A stretch of DNA of 64,000 nucleotides. It comes from Zygotorulaspora mrakii. Lineage: Eukaryota > Ascomycota > Saccharomycetes > Saccharomycetales > Saccharomycetaceae. Positions 57,801 through 64,000 of this stretch are shown piece after piece. Within the stretch, counting starts at the first letter, position 1, and every line of letters begins with the position of its first letter. A program made the position numbers and the translations under genes. The stretch covers positions 682,001-746,000 of the forward strand of contig NC_050719.1 in assembly GCF_013402915.1 (NCBI RefSeq), given 5' to 3'. The notes under the pieces are model-generated. The model was not told the origin of the DNA and did not search any database. It saw only the letters and a list, made by a program, of their open reading frames with translations.

Positions 57801-60149
57801 ATGAGTCGTGCTGTTTTGGAAGATCTGATCATCCCTTCAGTTATCTCCAAGGATGAATGTCTTTTCTGCTATGCATCTGTTTACAATGAGTCAAATGACT
57901 CGCAGATACCAACACATTCACTCTACATATGTCTAACTACATTCCAACCAGTATGTGAGAAGCATTTACCATTTCATTCACAAGTTATCAAAGAATACGC
58001 AAGTAGGGACACGCTATATTACTTGAACATCAGCAAAGTCAAAAAGCTAGTTCCTGAAGACAGCAATAAAGATGATGATGGAAATATGAACAAAAAAATC
58101 AAGCTTCATGTTGTAGAGAAATCTGAAGATGAACTGTATAACACCTTTTGGATGCTAATTAAATATGACGCAGATCAATTAACTTCTGAACAGATGTATA
58201 GCTGTTCCGATTCTAATGTCCCCGCTGTGACAAGAGAAAAGGTAGAGCAAATCTTACGCACGAAATCTCAGGAGATGGTGGATCAAACTGCTTCTTGGGA
58301 ATTATCGATTAACTCGTGCATTCATACTCGTAATTTTAAGGTACCAGAAGGACCCTCCAAGAAATTAGTCGAAAAGTGCTTTGATTGCGACTTGGCACAA
58401 AATTTGTGGTTGTGTTTGGTTTGTGGTAATATCGGGTGTGGAAGAGAGCAAATAGGTATTGAAGGGCATTCTCATGCGAAAAAGCATTATGAAAATAATC
58501 CTGAGCATGGGCTGGCTGTAAAACTGGGGTCGTTAAGCAGCACTTCATGTGATGTCTATTGTTACGCATGCGATGAGGAAGTGAAATTTGATGATCAGAG
58601 TGTTTTCATTCAGACGCTAATTAAGTATGGTATTGACATAGGAAGCAAAGAAGCAAATGAAAAGACGTTGGTTGAATTACAAGTAGAACAAAATATGAAC
58701 TGGGATTTTCAAATGACAGATTCCAAGGGTCAAGGACTAAAAAAAATGATGGCAAGCAAGGAATATGGCTGTGGACTAATTAATCTAGGTAATTCATGCT
58801 ATATGAACTCGGTATTGCAATGTCTGCTTAACGGAGGAGTTAAACATTATTCGCTAGACCTGATTGGCCATGACTTTCCGATAGCTGTAGTTTATCCAGA
58901 AAAAAATGTGGAATGCCAAGTAATAAAATTGAACAACGCAATGTGCTTAGAACCTAATATTTATCCTGATGGCATTAGACCGAAGAGTTTCAAAAGGTGC
59001 GTAGCGCAATCCCATCAAGAATTTTCCAGTGGAAAACAGCAGGATGCACTTGAATTTTTAACATATTTAATTGATTTCCTCGATGAAAAGCTATTGAAAA
59101 AAATGTCTTCTAATCCAAATGACCTTTTGAAGTTTGTATTTGAAGACAGGCTAGAGTGTAAAAGATGTGGTAAGGTCAAGTACACCTCTCAACAGGCCTC
59201 TTCGATTCAAATTCCTTTAATGGAAAATGATCAGCCCCAGAATTTACTCGATAGACTGCGAGACTACACATCTGGAGAAGAATTAGAATTTAGGTGTCCT
59301 GTGACGGGAGAAATGGGTACAGCAGTTAAGTCGGTGGGATTTCGTACTTTCCCCGATACGTTGGTGATTAATCCAATCAGAATAAAACTAGAAAACTGGA
59401 CTCCTGTAAAGACTAACAATGAGCTTGTAATGCCAGGGCTTGAGGATATAAGAGATACCCTGGACATATCACAATTCAAGTCCTTTGGATTCAATCCAAG
59501 TACCGAAAAGTTACTTCCCGAAACTGACGATAGTGCCAACAGTTTTGAGGCTAATCCAGCTTGCGTTGCTCAGCTTTCAGAAATGGGATTTGGAGCAAAC
59601 GCTATCACAAAGGCATTATATGTTACAGGGAACCAAGAAACTGAGGTAGCCATGAACTGGTTATTTCAACATATGGATGATCCTGGTTTGAATGAGCAAT
59701 TTTCTCCTCCATCGAAAACGAATGAAAAAGACTCTTCTCACCAAGTAAATCCTGAATTATTAGAAAACATGATGTCGATGGGTCTTGATCCCAAGTTATG
59801 TCGCAAGGCATTAATTCTGAATCACGGTGATGTGAATGCAAGTGTAGAGTGGGTATTCAGCAACATGGATGACAATGGAGAACTAGAGGAAGAACCTACC
59901 ACGTCGGAGAATCCAGATAGCGAAGTCACGTACGGATACCCGGAGGCGGCACCTTACGAATTGACTGGTGTAGTATGTCACAAAGGCAACTCCGTTCAAT
60001 CGGGCCATTATGTGGCCTTTATTAGAAAAGAAGTTGAAGGTAAACAGACGTGGATTCTATATAATGATGAAAAGATTGTCCTCGCTTCTGAGGAAAGCCT
60101 CAACGAGATAAAAAAGAACGGATACCTCTACTTTTATTCCAGAATCTAA
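57801..60149 (+). CDS. UBP14: Ubiquitin-specific protease Ubp14
   Basis: A 782-aa enzyme from the ATG at 57801 (S. cerevisiae Ubp14 is 781 aa). The frame is open upstream to a GTG at 57675 but has no ATG there. A zinc-finger UBP domain lies around residues 165-265 (CFDCDLAQNLWLCLVCGNIGCG). The Cys box GLINLGNSCYMNSVLQCLL has catalytic C333. Two UBA domains follow at about 590-630 and 650-690 (CVAQLSEMGFGANAITKAL; NMMSMGLDPKLCRKALI). The His box GNSVQSGHYVAFIRK is near the end. It cleaves free, unanchored polyubiquitin chains, like human USP5. Ortholog of YBR058C. Confidence 0.96.
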   Translation: MSRAVLEDLIIPSVISKDECLFCYASVYNESNDSQIPTHSLYICLTTFQPVCEKHLPFHSQVIKEYASRDTLYYLNISKVKKLVPEDSNKDDDGNMNKKIKLHVVEKSEDELYNTFWMLIKYDADQLTSEQMYSCSDSNVPAVTREKVEQILRTKSQEMVDQTASWELSINSCIHTRNFKVPEGPSKKLVEKCFDCDLAQNLWLCLVCGNIGCGREQIGIEGHSHAKKHYENNPEHGLAVKLGSLSSTSCDVYCYACDEEVKFDDQSVFIQTLIKYGIDIGSKEANEKTLVELQVEQNMNWDFQMTDSKGQGLKKMMASKEYGCGLINLGNSCYMNSVLQCLLNGGVKHYSLDLIGHDFPIAVVYPEKNVECQVIKLNNAMCLEPNIYPDGIRPKSFKRCVAQSHQEFSSGKQQDALEFLTYLIDFLDEKLLKKMSSNPNDLLKFVFEDRLECKRCGKVKYTSQQASSIQIPLMENDQPQNLLDRLRDYTSGEELEFRCPVTGEMGTAVKSVGFRTFPDTLVINPIRIKLENWTPVKTNNELVMPGLEDIRDTLDISQFKSFGFNPSTEKLLPETDDSANSFEANPACVAQLSEMGFGANAITKALYVTGNQETEVAMNWLFQHMDDPGLNEQFSPPSKTNEKDSSHQVNPELLENMMSMGLDPKLCRKALILNHGDVNASVEWVFSNMDDNGELEEEPTTSENPDSEVTYGYPEAAPYELTGVVCHKGNSVQSGHYVAFIRKEVEGKQTWILYNDEKIVLASEESLNEIKKNGYLYFYSRI

Positions 60150-60390
60150 AATGCAAATGTTAAGCGGAGAGCTGTTTCAACACTGCATAAAGGGAACTAT
60201 CTAATTTTGCATAAATCTGTCTCTCGTCTTTTTTATCTTTCATTTTTGAAGATTGATTCATAAGTGTCACAGTTTTGTTTTATTCCCGACGCGCTCTACG
60301 CGCCGATATATAAATAATAAAGTGAATAATCACTACAGTCAGTGCATCAGAAAGTTCTTGAAGTTACAGGTTTCAAAGAGTTAAGATAGG

Positions 60391-61431
60391 ATGAGTTATA
60401 ATTTATGTAATACTATGGATATAGATAACTCTGTTGGGGGGCTTCCAGGAAGCCATACGAGTCAACACCCCCAACAACACCTTTTGAGAAACGATGAAAG
60501 ACGAAGCGCTGCCGAGGTTGGTCTAAATCAGCACCATGTCTTTCGCGATAGTGCTCAGTCTTTAGTCAATAGCATGAACAAGAAGAGTTCGTATATGTTA
60601 TCATCCAACATGGGGAAGTATAACTTCATGAACACAAATGGTACGGGGCCTGGTACCGGTAATTTTGCCGCCAAAGCTGCTGGCAAATATTCGGCAGCAG
60701 ATGGCAATGATTCCGAGAACAATTTTTGGACTCAAAAATTTGACAGAGATAATTATATTAGTTCAAGACATTATGGTTTATGTTCGCCTGCTGAAATTGA
60801 CTCTGCATCCGCTTCATCTAATATCATGTCAATGGCAAGTACATATGAGAATAATGGTGCTGATATGAGCTTCGGCACAAATTCAAGTGATTCGGGAAGA
60901 GATCTAAATAGTACTGCCAATCGAGACCACGATCTGGTCGGCACGCTAAAGCTCCAACTACAAATTAAGGAGACGCAGAACGAATGTCTGGAGAATGAAA
61001 TTCAAAAATTCAAAAAGATATTCAACGAAGGTCTCAGTTATAAGCAGATGGAATATAAGCATGACCATCAAAATGCTCATGTTCTTTCTGACCCTATTGA
61101 AATTCCTCATAATCTCGAATTGATCTTCAGAAGACTGTCCGAAACTCTCCGCCAAAGGAAGAAAGAACTCGAAGAAGCGACACAATCATTGGAAGCTGTT
61201 CTTACAGCATTGGCATTGGATCCGACAAATTCTGTGACAAGATATGGTAGATATGATGCAGAAAACATATCGCATAAGATGGTAGTTCGGTTGGAAACGC
61301 TGACAAATGAAAATAAAGAAATGGCAAAAATGCTAGCGTATGGAAGATCAAAAGAAACGCAAATTGAATTGCAACTTGTTAAAAAGGAAAACGCTGAATT
61401 AAAGGCGAAGATAAATCAAATGCAGCAGTAG
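60391..61431 (+). CDS. MUM2: Mum2, subunit of the meiotic mRNA m6A methyltransferase complex
   Basis: A 346-aa protein (S. cerevisiae Mum2 is 366 aa), the yeast relative of WTAP. Mum2 joins Ime4 and Slz1 in the MIS complex that methylates mRNA in early meiosis. The N-terminal half is low-complexity, rich in S, N, H and G. A long helical and coiled-coil region covers about residues 180-346 ([40 protein letters not shown] and a final [20 protein letters not shown]). Ortholog of YBR057C. It is convergent with ARO3. Confidence 0.93.
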   Translation: MSYNLCNTMDIDNSVGGLPGSHTSQHPQQHLLRNDERRSAAEVGLNQHHVFRDSAQSLVNSMNKKSSYMLSSNMGKYNFMNTNGTGPGTGNFAAKAAGKYSAADGNDSENNFWTQKFDRDNYISSRHYGLCSPAEIDSASASSNIMSMASTYENNGADMSFGTNSSDSGRDLNSTANRDHDLVGTLKLQLQIKETQNECLENEIQKFKKIFNEGLSYKQMEYKHDHQNAHVLSDPIEIPHNLELIFRRLSETLRQRKKELEEATQSLEAVLTALALDPTNSVTRYGRYDAENISHKMVVRLETLTNENKEMAKMLAYGRSKETQIELQLVKKENAELKAKINQMQQ

Positions 61432-61611
61432 TGGTGTAAACCTCAAGTTCAAATGAAATTATTGAGTGAGAGCCTCTAATGATTAACATTTTGTATGATT
61501 TTGCTAAAATTCAGTACTTAAAGAAAAAAAAGTTTAATTTAATACTTTTCCAAAATATTACGCACGATATGCCGCTATATATGATAAGCAGTATTTAAAA
61601 ATAATTTAATT

Positions 61612-63089
<1,478 letters not shown>

Positions 63090-63260
63090 TCATCCCACAA
63101 TGTTGCAACACAAATCAACGAGACAACAGCAGAACAGTATATTACACAGTGTTCCACAGCAGCCATTGCATCCACAGCAACTGTTCGATTGAGCAACCGG
63201 CTGTTGTTGAACGTATACTGGTTGCGGTTGCTGTATATAAACGGGTTGATGATGGCGCAT
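63090..63260 (-). CDS. Small CYSTM protein (YDR034W-B/Mnc1-like)
   Basis: A 56-aa frame with an ATG at 63260 and a TGA at 63092. The N-terminal half is hydrophilic and rich in Q, P and V (MRHHQPVYIQQPQPVYVQQQ). The C-terminal half is a cysteine-rich membrane module, with CCGCNGCCGTLCN followed by ILFCCCLVDLCCN (11 cysteines by my count). This is the layout of CYSTM proteins. S. cerevisiae has two in the syntenic places, YDR034W-B next to ARO3 and YBR056W-A (MNC1) next to MUM2. A TATA run (TATATATAAAAAA on this strand, 63335-63347) lies about 75-87 bases upstream. Yeast CYSTM proteins are palmitoylated, plasma-membrane linked and respond to metal stress; the role here is inferred. Confidence 0.88.
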   Translation of the reverse strand: MRHHQPVYIQQPQPVYVQQQPVAQSNSCCGCNGCCGTLCNILFCCCLVDLCCNIVG

Positions 63261-63708
63261 TTCACTCAGCTGTAACGATACTATCGTGTTGGATCCGCAA
63301 CGCTAGGAAGTTGCAATCACTTGCTAGTTTATCGTTTTTTATATATACCATTCCCAAGCCGATCAAAGCGCAACTAGACGCCCTACGTTAGATATCTGTT
63401 GACGCACATATTATTTATTTTTAGGCATAGCGAATATACTCTTTCTCCGCCTCCCATTACCTCCTCTGACAAGCTACTCGAGGCTTAGTACAACAGTCAA
63501 ACACAACAGCCCTACGTGCAGTAGACACTCTCCTGCACGTAGATGTCTACTGGTTGTTATGTGAGATTCTGCAACTTCTATGCGACGTTCTGTGCTGTCA
63601 CTACCACAGCTTCAAACAGCCAAATTTCAGTCGCAATAAGACGACATTCTCATCACTTGCGCCTCGCTGTAAATTGCTTTCGAAAACTGGCAGATATAAA
63701 AAAGATAT
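63261..63708. other. Intergenic region, CYSTM gene to tRNA-Gln
   Basis: About 450 bases. It holds the CYSTM promoter (TATA at 63335-63347). A short inverted match, ctacgtgcag and ctgcacgtag (about 63512-63521 and 63532-63541), flanks 10 bases. Nothing else distinct; the open frames of 79-80 codons here have no family resemblance. Confidence 0.4.
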
Positions 63709-63713
63709 AAAAA
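63709..63713 (-). terminator. Pol III terminator of tRNA-Gln
   Basis: Five A on the plus strand, read as TTTTT just past the discriminator base of the tRNA on the minus strand; a second run of six T follows about eight bases further on. Such T-runs end Pol III transcription. Confidence 0.75.
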
Positions 63714-63714
63714 G

Positions 63715-63786
63715 AGGTCCTACCCGGATTCGAACCGGGGTTGTTCGGATCAAAACCGAAAGTGATAACCACTACACTATAGAACC
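63715..63786 (-). tRNA. tRNA-Gln (anticodon UUG)
   Basis: 72 bases with a full cloverleaf. Acceptor stem GGTTCTA pairs with TAGGACC (one G-T pair). The anticodon stem TTCGG/CCGAA holds the loop TTTTGAT with anticodon TTG. The T-arm has the GGTTCGAATCC B-box. The discriminator is T. Sequence is very close to S. cerevisiae tRNA-Gln(UUG). No intron. Confidence 0.98.
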
Positions 63787-64000
63787 ATATTAAGTTCTTG
63801 CGGAATCTGAGTTATTTTACATAGCAGTTTAAGATGAAGTGTCAGGCATTTCACCAACTGGATTTTCGTCAGCTGGGCTGTTACATTGGCTTGGCTAAGA
63901 GATTTCGACCTTTTTTCGATATAAGTATTATTCGATCGTTTAATCACATATTTAATAAGCTGCCTCGTACAAAGTCACTTCATCTATGTACTTTCTGTAA
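63787..64000. other. tRNA upstream flank to window end
   Basis: 214 bases upstream of the tRNA, the usual target zone for Ty1-class insertion. I see no LTR ends here and no gene. Confidence 0.35.

Overview
The window is nuclear DNA of a budding yeast of the family Saccharomycetaceae. Genes are compact and mostly intron-free. The one intron I can see has a TACTAAC branch point, and most proteins align nearly end to end with Saccharomyces cerevisiae proteins. Gene order is the strongest clue to lineage. Orthologs that S. cerevisiae keeps on two duplicated tracts (YDR035-YDR054 on chromosome IV and YBR057-YBR077 on chromosome II) are interleaved here in one unduplicated series. That is what is expected of a lineage that split off before the whole-genome duplication, for example Zygosaccharomyces, Torulaspora, Zygotorulaspora or Lachancea. 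The species cannot be fixed from the sequence alone.

Layout: an MCH2-like transporter (0.4-1.8 kb), then CDC34, SLM4 and DBF4 (2.4-6.2 kb). Next is an accessory block (6.5-14.1 kb) with no counterpart in either S. cerevisiae tract. It holds a Zn2Cys6 regulator, a C2H2 zinc-finger gene broken by an in-frame TGA, about 2.2 kb of gene-free DNA with a 42-bp perfect palindrome, and a divergent Cyc8/Ssn6-like TPR protein. The conserved series then resumes: PFF1, HEM12, VMS1, RDH54, HSP26, a YBR071W-like gene, ALG14, TPI1, DET1, a thioredoxin-fold gene, RPC11 and HEM13 (14.2-32.3 kb). A GC-rich stretch (about 33-35 kb) carries a GNAT acetyltransferase and the long NRG1 upstream region. The rest is NRG1, ECM2, a CNM1-like gene, a spliced YBR062C-type RING gene, RSM10, TRM7, ENA1, KRS1, ORC2, AKL1, TSC3, EHD3, UBP14, MUM2, ARO3, a 56-codon CYSTM gene and a tRNA-Gln(UUG).

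Several genes work together in known pathways: HEM12 and HEM13 in heme synthesis; DBF4, ORC2 and CDC34 in control of DNA replication; SLM4 in TORC1 signalling at the vacuole; and HEM13 and ENA1 as targets of Cyc8-Tup1-type repression. NRG1, whose S. cerevisiae homolog recruits Cyc8-Tup1 to repress ENA1, lies about 6 kb from ENA1. A fast-evolving Cyc8-like protein is encoded in the same window. Functions are inferred from family membership and synteny; I ran no database search.
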